From assembly GCF_002847445.1 (NCBI RefSeq), contig NZ_CP025430.1:124001-188000 (forward strand): a stretch of 64,000 nt of DNA, written 5' to 3'. Source of the stretch: Paracoccus zhejiangensis (GTDB taxonomy: Bacteria; Pseudomonadota; Alphaproteobacteria; Rhodobacterales; Rhodobacteraceae). A model generated the notes under the pieces. It searched no databases, had not been told where the DNA came from, and worked only from the letters and a program-made list of their open reading frames with translations. This document shows, in pieces, positions 32,873 to 43,549 of the stretch (its first letter is position 1; each line of letters begins with the position of its first letter). The position numbers and the translations under genes are program-made.

Positions 32873-35113
32873 TCAGAACCTTGCCCATGGTCGCCTGCCG
32901 CCAGCATCTGCAACGGGTTCGATCTGCGGCTCGCCATCCCGAAACCTGATCGCCAGCGCCCCCGAGCGGCGCAGCGACGACAGATCCACCAGCCGGCAGG
33001 GCCTATCCTCCCCCAGACCCTCGGCCACCTCGTCGACCACAAGGATCACCTGCGCCGCGCAGTGTCCGGCGGCGCGCAGGCCCGCCTCCTTGCCGGTCAG
33101 ATGCACCACCCGCCAGCCGGTCCCGGCAATCGCGGCCTCGCGCGCGCGCTTGTCGCCGCTCCAGGCCGAGCGGGCGGCCGAGACCTCTTGCGTTGCCGTA
33201 TCGCCATCCTCGATCAGCCAGATCTCGACCACGAAAGACCCGCCTGTCGGCTTCGACACGGCGCGACCCGTGGCGGTCATCAGGCCAACCGCCTCGCCTT
33301 CGGGGCCGATCAGCAATTGCGGGCGTTCGGCTGTCATCCAGATCGCGAAGGCCGCAAGCACCAGCGCGATCCCGAAGCCGCAGCTCAGGAAGGGCCCGGA
33401 AAACCCCGGACGCATCCGCCCGCGCCGCCAAGCCAGCACCGCCAGCACCGCGCCCGTGCCCAGCAGCGGCAGGACAGTTGCCGGGGGCATCGGGATCGCC
33501 GTCACCGCGCCGTTCAGCCCGGCGACAAAGCCCGCCACCGCCAGCATCCAGCTTGTGCCCAGCGCCATGACCCACAGCGCCGGACCGGCCAGTCCGACCG
33601 GGGCCAAGAGCGCGGCGATGACCCCGGCGGGCACGACCAAGGCGCCCATCACCGGCACCGCCAGCAGGTTAGCCAGCAGCCCGTATTGGGCCATGCGGCT
33701 GAAATGCGCGGCGGCGATGGGCGCGGTCGAAAGGCCCGCGACCAGCGACGAGATGATCAGCATCAGCACCGGGCGCAGCCACCAGGGCAGGGCGGGCGAG
33801 ATGCGCGCCCAGGGACCGTAGATCAGGATCAGCGCGATGGTGGCGGCAAAGCTCATCTGGAAGCCGGGCGAGCCAAGCGCCTCGGGGTTCAGGATCAGGA
33901 TGATGGTCGCGGCCAGCGCCACGCTGCGCAGCGAGATGGCGCGGCGGTCGGCGAGGATCGCGGCCAGCATCACCGCGACCATGACAAAGGCACGCTCGGT
34001 CGCGACGCCGCCATCCGCGAGCCACAGGTATCCCGCTGCCGCCAGCATCGCGATCCCGGCGGCGATCTTGTGCGCCGGCCAGACCAGCCGCAGCCCCGCC
34101 CCCTGAGCCCCGACCAGCGCCAGCCGCAGCGCCGCATAGATGAAGCCGGCCAGCATCCCCATATGCAGGCCCGAGATCGAGATGATGTGATACAGGTTCG
34201 AGGCCCGCATCAGCTCGTTGGTGGCCTCGGTGATGCCGGAGCGGTCGCCGGTCATCAGCGCCGCTGCCACCGCGCCGGACTGGCCGCCGATCTGCGCGCG
34301 CATCGCCTCGGCGAGGGTCATCTGTACCCGGTGCATCGCCCAGATGCCGCCCTCGGGCGGGGTGACGGTCAGGACCGGGTTGCGGCTATAGCCAACGGCG
34401 CCCAACCCCTCGAACCAGGCGAAGCGGCGGAAATCGAAGCTGCCGGGCGAGGCCGGGCCGGGTGGCGGTGACAGGTGGCCGGTCAGCATCACCCGTTCCC
34501 CCGGCACCGGCAGGTCTTCCGCTGCTGCATCGGTCAGCGACAGCCGCACCTTGCCGGGCGTTCGTCCGGGCGGAAGGTCACGCAGGGTCACGGCGTCCAG
34601 CGTGATCCGCATCCGGTCGCGGGCCGAGCGGTCGATGGCCACCACCCGCCCCTCGATCGGGCCGTAATAGCGCCAGCCGAGGACCGGCGCCGCGACGCGT
34701 TCGGATCGCAACCCGGTCAGCGCCAGCCCGGTGGCGACGAGCAGCACTGCCCAGCCTGCCAGCCGCAGCGCGTCTGAGAGACGCCAGCCGATCCGCCCGG
34801 TCTCGGCCCAACGGACGGCGCGCGCGGTAAGCCAGAGGGCCAGCATGCCCACAAATGCTACAACGACATAAAACCGCCCTCCCGGCTGGAAGGGCAGGGC
34901 GAACCAAAGCCCGATGCCGCAGGAGAGCCCGACCGGCAGCCATGGCACCAACCCGGCGCGTGCAGCCGCAGCCGGTCGCGGGGGGCGAGCCAGCCGAACC
35001 GGCGGCCCGACAGCAGCGCGCGCGGGCAGGGGGACCAGTGCCTGGGCCGTCGGGGCCGTCAATTCTTGTTCTTCCGTCCGGGCTTCTCTATTCCTCGCCG
35101 GGAACCCTGCCAC
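32873..35113 (-). CDS. comEC: ComEC/Rec2 family competence membrane protein
   Basis: 746 residues. The N-terminal DUF4131-type OB region (RVVAIDRSARDRMRITLDAV) follows two or three helices. The Competence domain contains LYHIISISGLHMGMLAGF and at least seven further membrane helices. The C-terminal 170 residues lack the metallo-beta-lactamase motif found in Bacillus ComEC, as is usual in Rhodobacterales. It would form the inner-membrane channel for transforming DNA. The start GTG 35113 with AAAGGAC upstream is preferred; the frame stays open far upstream only as the complement of gltX. Confidence 0.88.
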   Translation of the reverse strand: MAGFPARNREARTEEQELTAPTAQALVPLPARAAVGPPVRLARPPRPAAAARAGLVPWLPVGLSCGIGLWFALPFQPGGRFYVVVAFVGMLALWLTARAVRWAETGRIGWRLSDALRLAGWAVLLVATGLALTGLRSERVAAPVLGWRYYGPIEGRVVAIDRSARDRMRITLDAVTLRDLPPGRTPGKVRLSLTDAAAEDLPVPGERVMLTGHLSPPPGPASPGSFDFRRFAWFEGLGAVGYSRNPVLTVTPPEGGIWAMHRVQMTLAEAMRAQIGGQSGAVAAALMTGDRSGITEATNELMRASNLYHIISISGLHMGMLAGFIYAALRLALVGAQGAGLRLVWPAHKIAAGIAMLAAAGYLWLADGGVATERAFVMVAVMLAAILADRRAISLRSVALAATIILILNPEALGSPGFQMSFAATIALILIYGPWARISPALPWWLRPVLMLIISSLVAGLSTAPIAAAHFSRMAQYGLLANLLAVPVMGALVVPAGVIAALLAPVGLAGPALWVMALGTSWMLAVAGFVAGLNGAVTAIPMPPATVLPLLGTGAVLAVLAWRRGRMRPGFSGPFLSCGFGIALVLAAFAIWMTAERPQLLIGPEGEAVGLMTATGRAVSKPTGGSFVVEIWLIEDGDTATQEVSAARSAWSGDKRAREAAIAGTGWRVVHLTGKEAGLRAAGHCAAQVILVVDEVAEGLGEDRPCRLVDLSSLRRSGALAIRFRDGEPQIEPVADAGGRRPWARF

Positions 35114-35170
35114 GAGCGTCCTTTCCGGAAGGTTAAGACCCGTGGCGCGACTTGAGACAAAGGCCCCGCC

Positions 35171-36571
35171 ATGACCTCCGATCCCATCGTCACCCGCTTT
35201 GCCCCCTCGCCGACCGGCTATCTGCATATCGGTGGCGCGCGGACGGCGCTGTTCAACTGGCTCTATGCCCGGGGCCGGGGCGGCAAGTTCCTGCTCAGGA
35301 TCGAGGATACCGACCGCGCGCGCTCGACCCCCGAGGCGACGGCAGCGATCCTGCAGGGCCTGACATGGCTGGGCCTGGACTGGGACGGCGAGCCGGTCAG
35401 CCAGTTCGAGGGCATGGCCCGTCATGCCGAAGTGGCGCGGGCGATGCTGGAGGCGGGCAGCGCCTATCGCTGCTACTCCACTCCCGAGGAGATCGCGGCA
35501 TGGCGCGAATCGCATCCGCGCCAGCCCTTCCAGAGCCCGTGGCGCGACAAAGGCCCCGAGGACTGGCCCGATGCCCCCTATGCCATCCGCCTGCGCGCGC
35601 CGCGCGAGGGCGAAACCGTCATCGACGACCAGGTGCAGGGCGAGGTGCGCTTTGGCAATGACCAGCTGGATGACATGGTGCTGCTGCGCAGCGACGGCAC
35701 CCCGGTCTACATGCTGGCGGTCGTGGTCGACGATCACGACATGGGCGTGACCCATGTGATCCGGGGCGACGATCACCTGACCAATGCCGCGCGGCAGGTT
35801 CAAGTCTTTGACGCGATGGGCTGGAAGCGCCCGGTCTTCGCCCATATCCCGCTGATCCATGGCGAGGATGGCAAGAAGCTGTCCAAGCGTCACGGCGCCG
35901 TCGGCCTGCACGAATTCGCGGCATTGGGCTATCCGGCCGAGGCGATGCGCAACTATCTGGCGCGGCTGGGGTGGAGCCATGGCGATGACGAGCTGTTCGA
36001 CGATGCCAAGGCGCTGGAATGGTTTGATCTTTCCGGAATCGGCCGGGCGCCGGCGCGGCTGGATTTCAAGAAGCTGGAACATGTCAGCGGCTGGCATATC
36101 GGCCAGATGCCCGGTGATCGCCTGCTGATTGAACTGGACGCTTTCCTGTCCGAGACCGGCCAGCCGGCCCTGACCCAACGTCAGAAATCATGGCTGACGC
36201 CGGCGCTGGATGCGTTGAAGGACAAGGCAAAAACCCTGCCGGCGCTGCTGGATCAGGGGCGCTTCGCGCTGGTCGAACGGCCGGTGGAGCTGGACCCGAA
36301 GGCAGAGGCTGCGCTGGATACGGTATCCCGTGGTATGCTGAAATCGTTGACTGCCGCACTGCAGCATGCTAGCTGGACGCGAGATGATCTGGAACAAGCT
36401 GCCAAGCAGGTCGCCGAAGAAAACGGCGTCGGTCTGGGCAAGGTCGCAGCACCGGTCAGGGCCGCTTTGGCTGGCCGGACTTCGACCCCCAGCGTGTTCG
36501 ACATGATGATGGCGCTTGGCCGCGACGAAACGCTGGCCCGGCTGAACGATCAGGCAGATCAGGCGGGCTGA
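35171..36571 (+). CDS. gltX: Glutamate--tRNA ligase
   Basis: 466 residues, class I aminoacyl-tRNA synthetase. The HIGH motif region is [19 protein letters not shown] (10-28); the KMSKS loop is KKLSKRHG near residue 235. The C-terminal anticodon-binding helical domain is complete (about 330-466). It charges tRNA-Glu, and in organisms lacking GlnRS also tRNA-Gln. It is divergent from comEC (57-bp gap) and followed 69 bp later by gltA. Confidence 0.97.
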   Translation: MTSDPIVTRFAPSPTGYLHIGGARTALFNWLYARGRGGKFLLRIEDTDRARSTPEATAAILQGLTWLGLDWDGEPVSQFEGMARHAEVARAMLEAGSAYRCYSTPEEIAAWRESHPRQPFQSPWRDKGPEDWPDAPYAIRLRAPREGETVIDDQVQGEVRFGNDQLDDMVLLRSDGTPVYMLAVVVDDHDMGVTHVIRGDDHLTNAARQVQVFDAMGWKRPVFAHIPLIHGEDGKKLSKRHGAVGLHEFAALGYPAEAMRNYLARLGWSHGDDELFDDAKALEWFDLSGIGRAPARLDFKKLEHVSGWHIGQMPGDRLLIELDAFLSETGQPALTQRQKSWLTPALDALKDKAKTLPALLDQGRFALVERPVELDPKAEAALDTVSRGMLKSLTAALQHASWTRDDLEQAAKQVAEENGVGLGKVAAPVRAALAGRTSTPSVFDMMMALGRDETLARLNDQADQAG

Positions 36572-36640
36572 GCCCGTACGCATTTTTCGGTGTGCCACCC
36601 GTCCGGTTGCACACCGCCTATCCGAGAGAGGGAGTCCCAG

Positions 36641-37933
36641 ATGGCCGACACCAAATCCGCGAAGCTCGTCCTGAACGACCAGTCCTATGACCTGCCGATC
36701 CTCACCCCGACCATTGGTCCCGAAGTGCTGGATATCCGCAAGCTCTATGGTCAGGCCGACGTTTTCACCTACGACCCCGGCTTCACCTCGACCGCAAGCT
36801 GCGACTCGACCATCACCTTCATCGATGGCGACAAGGGCGAGCTGTGGTATCGCGGCTACCCGATCGAGCAGCTGGCGGCCAAGTCGCATTACCTCGAGGT
36901 CTGCTACCTGCTGCTTTACGGTGAACTGCCCGATGCCGACCAGCTGAAGGATTTCGAGAGCCGCGTGACCCATCACACGATGGTGCACGAGCAGATGAAC
37001 AACTTCTTCCGCGGGTTCCGCCGTGACGCCCATCCGATGGCGACCATGGTCGGCGTGGTCGGTGCGATGTCGGCCTTCTATCACGACAGCACCGATATCG
37101 CTGATCCCTGGCAGCGCGAGGTTGCGGCCATCCGGCTGATCGCCAAGCTGCCGACGATCGCGGCCATGGCCTACAAGTATTCGATCGGCCAGCCCTTCGT
37201 GTACCCGCAGAACGAACTGGATTACGCCAGCAACTTCCTGCACATGTGCTTCTCGGTCCCGGCCGCGAAATACACCGTCGATCCGGCCCTGGCCCGCGCC
37301 ATGGACCGTATCTTCACGCTGCACGCCGATCACGAGCAGAATGCCTCGACCTCGACCGTGCGCCTGGCCGGTTCCTCGGGTGCAAATCCGTTTGCCTGCA
37401 TCGCTGCCGGCATCGCCTGCCTCTGGGGGCCGGCACATGGCGGCGCCAACCAGGCGGCGCTGGAAATGCTGAAAGAGATCGGTACGGTCGACCGCATCCC
37501 GGAATACATCGCCCGGGCCAAGGACAAGAACGATCCGTTCAAGCTGATGGGCTTCGGGCACCGGGTCTACAAGAACTTCGACCCGCGCGCCAAGGTGATG
37601 AAGGAATCGGCTGACGAGGTGCTGGACCTTCTGGGCATCCACAACAACCCGACGCTGCAGGTTGCCAAGGAGCTGGAGAAGATCGCGCTCGAGGACGAGT
37701 ATTTCATCGAGAAGAAGCTGTACCCGAACGTCGATTTCTATTCGGGCATCATCCTTTCGGCGATGGGCTTCCCGACCTCGATGTTCACCCCGATCTTCGC
37801 GCTGTCGCGCACCGTCGGCTGGATTGCCCAGTGGAAGGAAATGATCGGCGATCCGCAGAACAAGATCGGTCGCCCGCGCCAGCTTTATGTCGGCAGCAAC
37901 AAGCGCGACTACGTGGATGTCGCCAAGCGCTGA
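36641..37933 (+). CDS. gltA: Citrate synthase
   Basis: 430 residues, hexameric type. Catalytic histidine regions are seen in [16 protein letters not shown] and [15 protein letters not shown], and the catalytic Asp in YPNVDFYSG. It condenses oxaloacetate and acetyl-CoA as the entry step of the TCA cycle. ATG 36641 follows GAGGGAG; a strong rho-independent terminator lies 27 bp after the stop, so it ends its own unit. Confidence 0.98.
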   Translation: MADTKSAKLVLNDQSYDLPILTPTIGPEVLDIRKLYGQADVFTYDPGFTSTASCDSTITFIDGDKGELWYRGYPIEQLAAKSHYLEVCYLLLYGELPDADQLKDFESRVTHHTMVHEQMNNFFRGFRRDAHPMATMVGVVGAMSAFYHDSTDIADPWQREVAAIRLIAKLPTIAAMAYKYSIGQPFVYPQNELDYASNFLHMCFSVPAAKYTVDPALARAMDRIFTLHADHEQNASTSTVRLAGSSGANPFACIAAGIACLWGPAHGGANQAALEMLKEIGTVDRIPEYIARAKDKNDPFKLMGFGHRVYKNFDPRAKVMKESADEVLDLLGIHNNPTLQVAKELEKIALEDEYFIEKKLYPNVDFYSGIILSAMGFPTSMFTPIFALSRTVGWIAQWKEMIGDPQNKIGRPRQLYVGSNKRDYVDVAKR

Positions 37934-37959
37934 TACCCGGATCGGGTGATGACTTTGCA

Positions 37960-37985
37960 GGGGCCCTTCGGGCCCCTTTTGCTTT
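37960..37985 (+). terminator. Rho-independent terminator of gltA
   Basis: GGGGCCC (37960-37966), loop TTC, GGGCCCC (37970-37976), then TTTTGCTTTT. A 7-bp GC stem with a T-rich tail directly after the gene is a textbook terminator. Confidence 0.9.
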
Positions 37986-38072
37986 TCCGGCCATATTTCG
38001 CCTGTCAGCCGGCTGTGCTACGGGTAAGATACTGTATTTGCCAGATCATTCAGACAACAGAGGCACCGATTC

Positions 38073-38537
38073 ATGGACAACCTCCCCGAGCCGCATCCGC
38101 TTGCGGTTGAACATCTGCCCGGTTTCATCACCGCGCCCGGCCAAAGCGACGGGCTGCTGAATTTCGTTATCATTTTCCTGGTCATCGCGGTCATCCTGAC
38201 CGGGGTGTTCTATCTCAAGCTGCATTCCCTGCCCGAGCGGATGATGCATGGCGCCCATCCGGCACAGTTCCAGATCGTTGCCGTTCTGGGCCTGATCTCG
38301 CTGTTGACGCATAACCAGATCTTCTGGATCGCCGCCCTGCTGCTGGCGATGATCGACATTCCGAGCTTCCTCGCACCGCTGACCTCGATGTCCCGATCGC
38401 TGCACCGCATGTCGATCGCCCCGGCGCGCCGGGGCCGCCGTGCCGCCCCGCCGGAGGCCGAGATCACCGAGGACGCGCCTGCGCCCGTAACGACGCCCGT
38501 CACCACGGCTGACCCGGTCGAGGGAGGGCGCGGCTGA
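38073..38537 (+). CDS. Inner-membrane protein, YibI (DUF3302)-like
   Basis: 154 residues. A hydrophobic helix (LLNFVIIFLVIAVILTGVFY), the segment LHSLPERMMHGAHP and a second hydrophobic stretch (IVAVLGLISLLTHNQIFWIA) follow the order of DUF3302 proteins such as E. coli YibI, including the IPxEIA...HPH-like loop. The ~45-residue tail after that is Pro/Ala/Thr-rich and probably disordered. The stop overlaps the start of a HlyD-family gene (TGATG), the same pairing as yibI-yibH. Function unknown. Confidence 0.75.
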   Translation: MDNLPEPHPLAVEHLPGFITAPGQSDGLLNFVIIFLVIAVILTGVFYLKLHSLPERMMHGAHPAQFQIVAVLGLISLLTHNQIFWIAALLLAMIDIPSFLAPLTSMSRSLHRMSIAPARRGRRAAPPEAEITEDAPAPVTTPVTTADPVEGGRG

Positions 38538-39769
38538 TGCTGGAATTCATCCTCTGTTCGCTGGTCACCATCCTGCCCGACTATCTCTATCGCCGCTTTG
38601 CGCAGGGCAAGCGGATCGGCCGCGAGATCACGCTCTATTCCGTCTGGTACGAGCTGCGCTGGGGCATCACGGTCTGCGTGCTGCTGACCGTCAGCATCAT
38701 CACCATGGTGTTCTATTTCCATCCCTCGACCACCAATGTCACCAAGGCCTATCGCACCATCACCATCCAGCCGGAATCGATCGGGCGGGTGGACGAGGTC
38801 TTCGTGACCCGCTTCCAGCACGTGAATGCCGGCGATCCGCTGTTCTCGCTCGATGACGAGCGCCAGCAGGCGGCGCTGGAAACCGCCCGGCGCAGCCTGG
38901 CCGAGATCGAGGCCGCGGCCCTTGTCACCGAGACCGAGCTCGAGGGCATCGATGCCCGCATCGCGCAGGCGCAGGCGGCACTCGACCAGGCGCGTGATGA
39001 TCTGCAGACCAACCAGGACCTGCAGCAGCGCAATGCCTCGACCGTCGCCCGCACCGAGCTGACCCGGCTGGAAACCGCGGTCGAGGGGGCCGAGGGCGAG
39101 CTGGCGGCCGTTCAGGCCAGCAAGCGGACACTGGAGACCCGGATCGGCACGCTGCTGCCGGCGGAAAAGGCCAGCGCCGAGGCCAAGGTGCAAGAGGCGC
39201 AGGTGGCGCTGGACCGCACCCTGGTCCGGGCCAGCGTTTCGGGCAACCTGCAGCAGTTCACCCTGCGCCCGGGCGAGGTCATCAACCCGCTGATGCGCCC
39301 GGCCGGCGTGCTGGTTCCCGATGATGCCGGGGACGAGACGCTGGTTGCCGGCTTCGGCCAGATCGAGGCGCAGGTGCTGAAGGTCGGGATGATCGCCGAG
39401 GTCTCCTGCATCTCGCAGCCCTTCCAGGTGATCCCGATGGTGGTGACCGAGGTGCAGGATGTCATCGCCAGCGGACAGGTCCGCGCGACCGACCAGTTGA
39501 TCGACGTGCAGCAACTCGCCACGCCGGGGACGGTGACCGCGACGCTCGAGCCGCTTTATGCCGGTCAGCTGGAAAATATCCCGCGCGGCAGTTCCTGCGT
39601 CGCCAATGCCTATACCAACAACCATGACCGTCTGGCCTCGGGCGAAACGGGCACGCTGGAGGGCATCTTCCTGCACGCCGTCGATGCGACGGCGCTGGTC
39701 CATGCAATGATCCTGCGCATCCAGACGGTGATGCTGCCGGTCAGGACGCTGGTGCTGAGCGGCCACTGA
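38537..39769 (+). CDS. HlyD-family membrane fusion protein (YibH-like)
   Basis: 410 residues. A membrane helix near the start (WGITVCVLLTVSIITMVFYF) is followed by the lipoyl half-motif SIGRVDEVFVTRFQHVNAGD then PLFSLDD, a long coiled-coil hairpin (~residues 110-225, Glu/Ala/Gln-rich), the second lipoyl half (ALDRTLVRASVSGNLQQF), and a beta domain. It lacks a neighbouring ABC, RND or MFS pump gene; only the small DUF3302-like protein precedes it. It probably acts as the periplasmic adaptor of a tripartite exporter whose other parts are elsewhere. Confidence 0.88.
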   Translation: MLEFILCSLVTILPDYLYRRFAQGKRIGREITLYSVWYELRWGITVCVLLTVSIITMVFYFHPSTTNVTKAYRTITIQPESIGRVDEVFVTRFQHVNAGDPLFSLDDERQQAALETARRSLAEIEAAALVTETELEGIDARIAQAQAALDQARDDLQTNQDLQQRNASTVARTELTRLETAVEGAEGELAAVQASKRTLETRIGTLLPAEKASAEAKVQEAQVALDRTLVRASVSGNLQQFTLRPGEVINPLMRPAGVLVPDDAGDETLVAGFGQIEAQVLKVGMIAEVSCISQPFQVIPMVVTEVQDVIASGQVRATDQLIDVQQLATPGTVTATLEPLYAGQLENIPRGSSCVANAYTNNHDRLASGETGTLEGIFLHAVDATALVHAMILRIQTVMLPVRTLVLSGH

Positions 39770-39777
39770 ACCACGCG

Positions 39778-39809
39778 GCGCGGGCCGGCTCGACCAAGCC
39801 GGCCCGCGC
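39778..39809. terminator. Strong hairpin after the HlyD-type gene
   Basis: GCGCGGGCCGGCT (39778-39790), 6-nt loop, AGCCGGCCCGCGC (39797-39809): a perfect 13-bp GC-rich stem 8 bp after the stop codon. No T-run follows, so it may work with Rho or only protect the 3' end. Confidence 0.6.
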
Positions 39810-39893
39810 ATGATCCGCCCTGGATCCGGCCAGATGCGGGCGCGCACCGTGCAGCCCCTTGCGCAAGCGCAGGGCCGGTGGCAAGAGGCGAAG

Positions 39894-40547
39894 ATGACCG
39901 AGAACACCCAGAAAATCGCGCTGGTCACCGGCGCCTCGCGCGGCCTTGGCGCCGCCCTTGCCGAAGCGCTGGCCGCCGAGGGCTGGCATATCCTCGCCGT
40001 CGCCCGCACCGTGGGCGCGCTGGAAGAATTGGACGACCGCATCCGCGCCGCCGGTGGCAGCGCCACGCTGGCGCCGATGGACGTGACCGTGGCCGAGGCG
40101 ATGGTGCAACTGGTCTCCTCGGTGCAGGAGCGCTGGGGCGGGCTGGATCTCTGGGCGCATACAGCCATCCACGCCGCGCCCCTGGCGCCGACCTCGCATA
40201 TCGATGCCAAGGACTGGGCCAAGTCGGTCGAGGTGAACGTCAATGCCACGCGCGGGCTGATCGGTCTGGTCGAACCCCTGCTGATCGCCCGCAAGGGCCG
40301 CGCACTCTTCTTTGATGATCCCCATGCCGGCGAGAAATTCTATGGCAGCTACGGTGCCACCAAGGCCGCGCAGATCGCCCTTGCCCGCAGCTGGCAGGCC
40401 GAAACCACCAGCACCGGCCCGCGCATCCTGATCGCCCAGCCCGCCCCCATGCCCACCGCCACCCGCGCCCGCTTCCACCCGGGCGAGGACCGCGCCCGAC
40501 TGACCCCCACCCGCGACGAGGCCGCAAGGATCCTGGCGGGGGTTTAG
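39894..40547 (+). CDS. SDR-like oxidoreductase with incomplete catalytic set
   Basis: 217 residues. The cofactor motif LVTGASRGLGAALAEAL is normal, and YGATKAAQIAL gives the Tyr-Lys pair. The Asn region, usually NNAG, reads AHTAIHAAPL, and the catalytic serine strand, usually (S/G)S, reads ALFFDDPHAG. So Ser and Asn of the tetrad are not where expected. ATG 39894 is four residues before the strand. It is the last gene before the defence island and probably an ordinary chromosomal gene. Confidence 0.75.
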   Translation: MTENTQKIALVTGASRGLGAALAEALAAEGWHILAVARTVGALEELDDRIRAAGGSATLAPMDVTVAEAMVQLVSSVQERWGGLDLWAHTAIHAAPLAPTSHIDAKDWAKSVEVNVNATRGLIGLVEPLLIARKGRALFFDDPHAGEKFYGSYGATKAAQIALARSWQAETTSTGPRILIAQPAPMPTATRARFHPGEDRARLTPTRDEAARILAGV

Positions 40548-41202
40548 GGGCGGCTCTGGTCGACGCGAGCCGTCTGGACGACTGGCTTTCCTCGGCCTGA
40601 TCTAAGTAGCAAGTGTTAGAACTAGTTTCACTCCACGCCCCAGCTACGTGGCCGAAGATCGGTGCGGATAAAGAGATTTCGCCGACGCTAGCAAAACGTT
40701 GGTCACCCCCTCGACAGACCAGCACCAAGGGCTCTGTCAGGATGCGTCTTGGACTCGAATTGGGGTAATGGCGGAGCGAGTGTAACAAATACCGAACTCT
40801 CTCCCGTGTCGATGGCTTCGGCACGGGATCGCCGCAAAAATCTGCGCATCAACGACCGTCAGACACTCGGTCTTTAGCCTGAAGAGACGCTCCGCCCGCC
40901 CGCACCATCAACCGTTACTAACTGGCGCACGGCCACCAGATGGCTCGATTGAGTGCTCCGCGGCGGCATGCTTCTCTGCCACCATCAGGTCATCCCGCCA
41001 GCGCGAGGGGATCTTCCCAGCACCTCGTTGAAGTGTCGGTCGAGAGAGACCACGCGGCCCCCGCTCGGACCATGCCGTCCGACAAAGCAGTTCTTCACAC
41101 CTCTGATGGGCGCGCTAGCAGTATGGCCCGCGATCAGCCGCGGCCAGCATTGGACTGGCTTGCCCCAGCTTACCCTGATATGGTCAAGAAAAAGAGGGCG
41201 AT
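40548..41202. other. Gene-free boundary DNA before the restriction island
   Basis: 655 bp without a supported gene. Codon use of the short frames here is poor, and composition is mixed and less GC-rich than the SDR gene before it. The promoter of the restriction operon must lie at its right end. No tRNA, integrase, clear att repeat or IS end is recognised. A short minus-strand segment near 41000-41090 reads GGRVVSLDRHFNEVLGRSPR and may be the tail of a decayed gene. Confidence 0.5.
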
Positions 41203-41418
41203 ATGATGGCGGATGCGGCTGACCAAGCCATGACCGTGCGAGATGTGGCTGGCTACCTGAACGTCGACGAAAAGACGGTTTATCGGCTCGCCAAGCGCGG
41301 CGATCTGCCGGGTTTCAAAGTGGCCGGCGCATGGCGCTTCAAGAGGTCAGACCTCGATGGCTGGATCGATCTGCAGAAAAAAGCTGCGAAAAAAGAAAGT
41401 TTGAGGGGGCCCGAGTGA
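41203..41418 (+). CDS. Helix-turn-helix (excisionase-type) protein of the restriction operon
   Basis: 71 residues, MerR-like HTH_17/excisionase fold: TVRDVAGYLNVDEKTVYRLA, then GDLPGFKVAGAWRFKRSDLD, followed by a basic tail. It is the first gene of the type I operon, and its stop overlaps the GTG start of hsdM (GTGA). Small HTH proteins of this kind often precede hsdM and may tune expression of the modification and restriction subunits. ATG at 41203 or 41206 are both possible. Confidence 0.82.
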   Translation: MMADAADQAMTVRDVAGYLNVDEKTVYRLAKRGDLPGFKVAGAWRFKRSDLDGWIDLQKKAAKKESLRGPE

Positions 41419-43547
41419 GCGATCTGAACATCAGCAATTTTATCTGGAACATCGCTGATGATGTTCTGCGCGATGTCTATGTTCGCGGCAAATACCGGGA
41501 CGTCATCCTGCCGATGACCGTCATTCGTCGGCTCGACGCCGTGCTTGAACCGACCAAGGACGCGGTCTTGGCTATGAAGGCGCAGCTGGATAAAGCAGGA
41601 GTCGCCAACCAGCACGCGGCTCTTTGCCAGGCGTCGGGCGAAGCCTTCTACAACACATCGCAGTTCCGGCTTCGCGACCTCACGTCTCGCGCGCGCCGCC
41701 AGCAGCTGAAGTCGGACTTCGAGGCCTACCTCGACGGCTTCTCCCCGAACGTTCAGGAAGTGCTCGACAAGTTCAAGTTCCGCAATCAGATCCCAACGCT
41801 TGTCGAAGCGGACGCGCTCGGGTTCCTGATCGAAAAGTTCCTCGACCCATCAGTTAATCTCAGCCCTAAGCCCGTGTTGCACCAAGACGGAAGTGTGCGT
41901 CTGCCCGGGCTCGACAACCACTCAATGGGAACAATATTCGAGGAGCTTATCAGGCGGTTTAACGAAGAGAACAACGAGGAGGCCGGAGAGCACTTCACGC
42001 CTCGTGACGTGGTCGAGCTCATGGCGTACCTGATCTTCATGCCGATCGCGGATGAAATTCAGTCAGGCACCTATCTCGTCTACGATGGTGCCTGCGGCAC
42101 AGGAGGCATGCTGACGGTCGCGGAAGAGACGCTGATCAAGTTGGCGACCGACCACGGGAAAGAGGTGTCGGTCCACCTCTACGGGCAGGAGGTCAATCCC
42201 GAGACATTCGCCATCAGCAAGGCGGACCTCATCCTAAAGGGTGAAGGGGCCGAAGCCGAGAACATGAAGTATGGCTCGACGCTCTCCAGCGATGCATTCC
42301 CATCGAGTGAGTTCGATTTCATGCTTTCGAACCCTCCTTACGGCAAGAGCTGGAAATCCGATCTCGACCGGCTCGGCGGCAAGAAAGACATCGCCGACCC
42401 CCGCTTTGTGATCGTGCACGATGGCGATCCCGAGTACAGCCTGATCACGCGCTCCAGCGATGGCCAGATGGTGTTTCTAGCCAACATGCTGAGCAAGATG
42501 AAGAAGGCCACCAAGGTCGGCAGCCGGATCGCCGAGGTCCACAATGGCTCATCTCTGTTCACGGGCGATGCGGGATCGGGTGAGAGCAATGTGCGGCGCT
42601 GGGTCATCGAGAATGATTGGCTTGAGGCCATCATCGCGCTGCCGCTGAACATCTTCTACAACACCGGTATCGCGACTTACATTTGGGTGCTCAGCAATCG
42701 CAAGGCAGAGTCCCGCAAGGGCAAGGTCCAGCTGATTGATGCGACGGCGTGGTTCAAACCTCTGCGGAAAAACCTCGGCAAGAAGAACTGCATTCTCGGG
42801 CCGGATGACATCAAGCGCATCTGCGACAGCTTCCTCAACAGCGAGGAAAGCGAGCAGTCGAAGATCTTCCCCAACGCGGCGTTCGGTTACTGGAAGATGA
42901 CGGTCGAGCGGCCCTTGCGCTTGAAGGTCGAACTGTCCGCGAGCGCGCAGCGTCGCTTCGCGAAGACGTGCGCGGAGGCTGCTGAAGAGCCCCTCATTGG
43001 CGTTGTGGAAGCGGTGGCTGAGCGGCTTGGCGAAGGCCCCCATCTCGATTTCAACCGCTTCCTTGAAGAAGCCGAAGCTGTGGCGGGCAAGCGCGGCGTC
43101 CGTATGACAGCCAAGCGCCAGAAGCTCCTGATGGCAGGGTTGTGCATCAAAGATCCCGGGGCGGAACCTGTGATCAAGAAGGTGTCCAAGATCAAGCCGG
43201 GCGCCGATGCTGAATCTGATGCGCTCTACGGCAACTATCATCTTACCGTCGGTGGCGAACCAGCGATCATCGAGTTCGAGCCGGACACGGAGTTGAGGGA
43301 CACCGAACAGGTGCCGTTTTTGGAAAACGGCGGTATCGAGGCGTTCTTCCGTCGCGAGGTTCTGCCTCATGCGGCCGACGCCTGGATCGATCCCTCCAAG
43401 ACGGTCATCGGCTATGAAATCTCCTTCACGCGGCACTTCTACAAGCCGCAGCCGCTGCGGACGCTCCAAGAGATCGAGGCCGACATCCGGGCTCTTGAGC
43501 AGGAAACCGAAGGCCTTCTTGAAGACGTGCTAACGGGAGGCCGCTGA
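41415..43547 (+). CDS. hsdM: Type I restriction-modification methyltransferase subunit HsdM
   Basis: 710 residues. N-terminal HsdM helical domain (1-150), then the N6-adenine methylase core: [13 protein letters not shown] (191-203), SAM motif [10 protein letters not shown] (224-232) and motif IV NPPYG (306-310). The C-terminal 150 residues (up to [16 protein letters not shown]) are longer than in E. coli HsdM and carry the region that contacts HsdS. The start is a GTG at 41415; the frame stays open upstream but the domain starts [17 protein letters not shown]. It methylates adenine within the bipartite target as HsdM2S. Confidence 0.95.
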   Translation: MSDLNISNFIWNIADDVLRDVYVRGKYRDVILPMTVIRRLDAVLEPTKDAVLAMKAQLDKAGVANQHAALCQASGEAFYNTSQFRLRDLTSRARRQQLKSDFEAYLDGFSPNVQEVLDKFKFRNQIPTLVEADALGFLIEKFLDPSVNLSPKPVLHQDGSVRLPGLDNHSMGTIFEELIRRFNEENNEEAGEHFTPRDVVELMAYLIFMPIADEIQSGTYLVYDGACGTGGMLTVAEETLIKLATDHGKEVSVHLYGQEVNPETFAISKADLILKGEGAEAENMKYGSTLSSDAFPSSEFDFMLSNPPYGKSWKSDLDRLGGKKDIADPRFVIVHDGDPEYSLITRSSDGQMVFLANMLSKMKKATKVGSRIAEVHNGSSLFTGDAGSGESNVRRWVIENDWLEAIIALPLNIFYNTGIATYIWVLSNRKAESRKGKVQLIDATAWFKPLRKNLGKKNCILGPDDIKRICDSFLNSEESEQSKIFPNAAFGYWKMTVERPLRLKVELSASAQRRFAKTCAEAAEEPLIGVVEAVAERLGEGPHLDFNRFLEEAEAVAGKRGVRMTAKRQKLLMAGLCIKDPGAEPVIKKVSKIKPGADAESDALYGNYHLTVGGEPAIIEFEPDTELRDTEQVPFLENGGIEAFFRREVLPHAADAWIDPSKTVIGYEISFTRHFYKPQPLRTLQEIEADIRALEQETEGLLEDVLTGGR

Positions 43548-43549
43548 GC

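Noticed and set aside
35114..36178. N-terminal extension of comEC to 36178
   Set aside because: It is the complement of gltX; the GTG at 35113 with AAAGGAC is the sensible start.
38210..40294. 694-codon minus-strand frame
   Set aside because: Complement of the YibI/YibH-like pair and the SDR; Arg/Ser-rich shadow composition.
40940..41206. Plus-strand frames just before the restriction operon
   Set aside because: Two overlapping frames with shadow-like composition and no family features; the region more likely holds the operon promoter.
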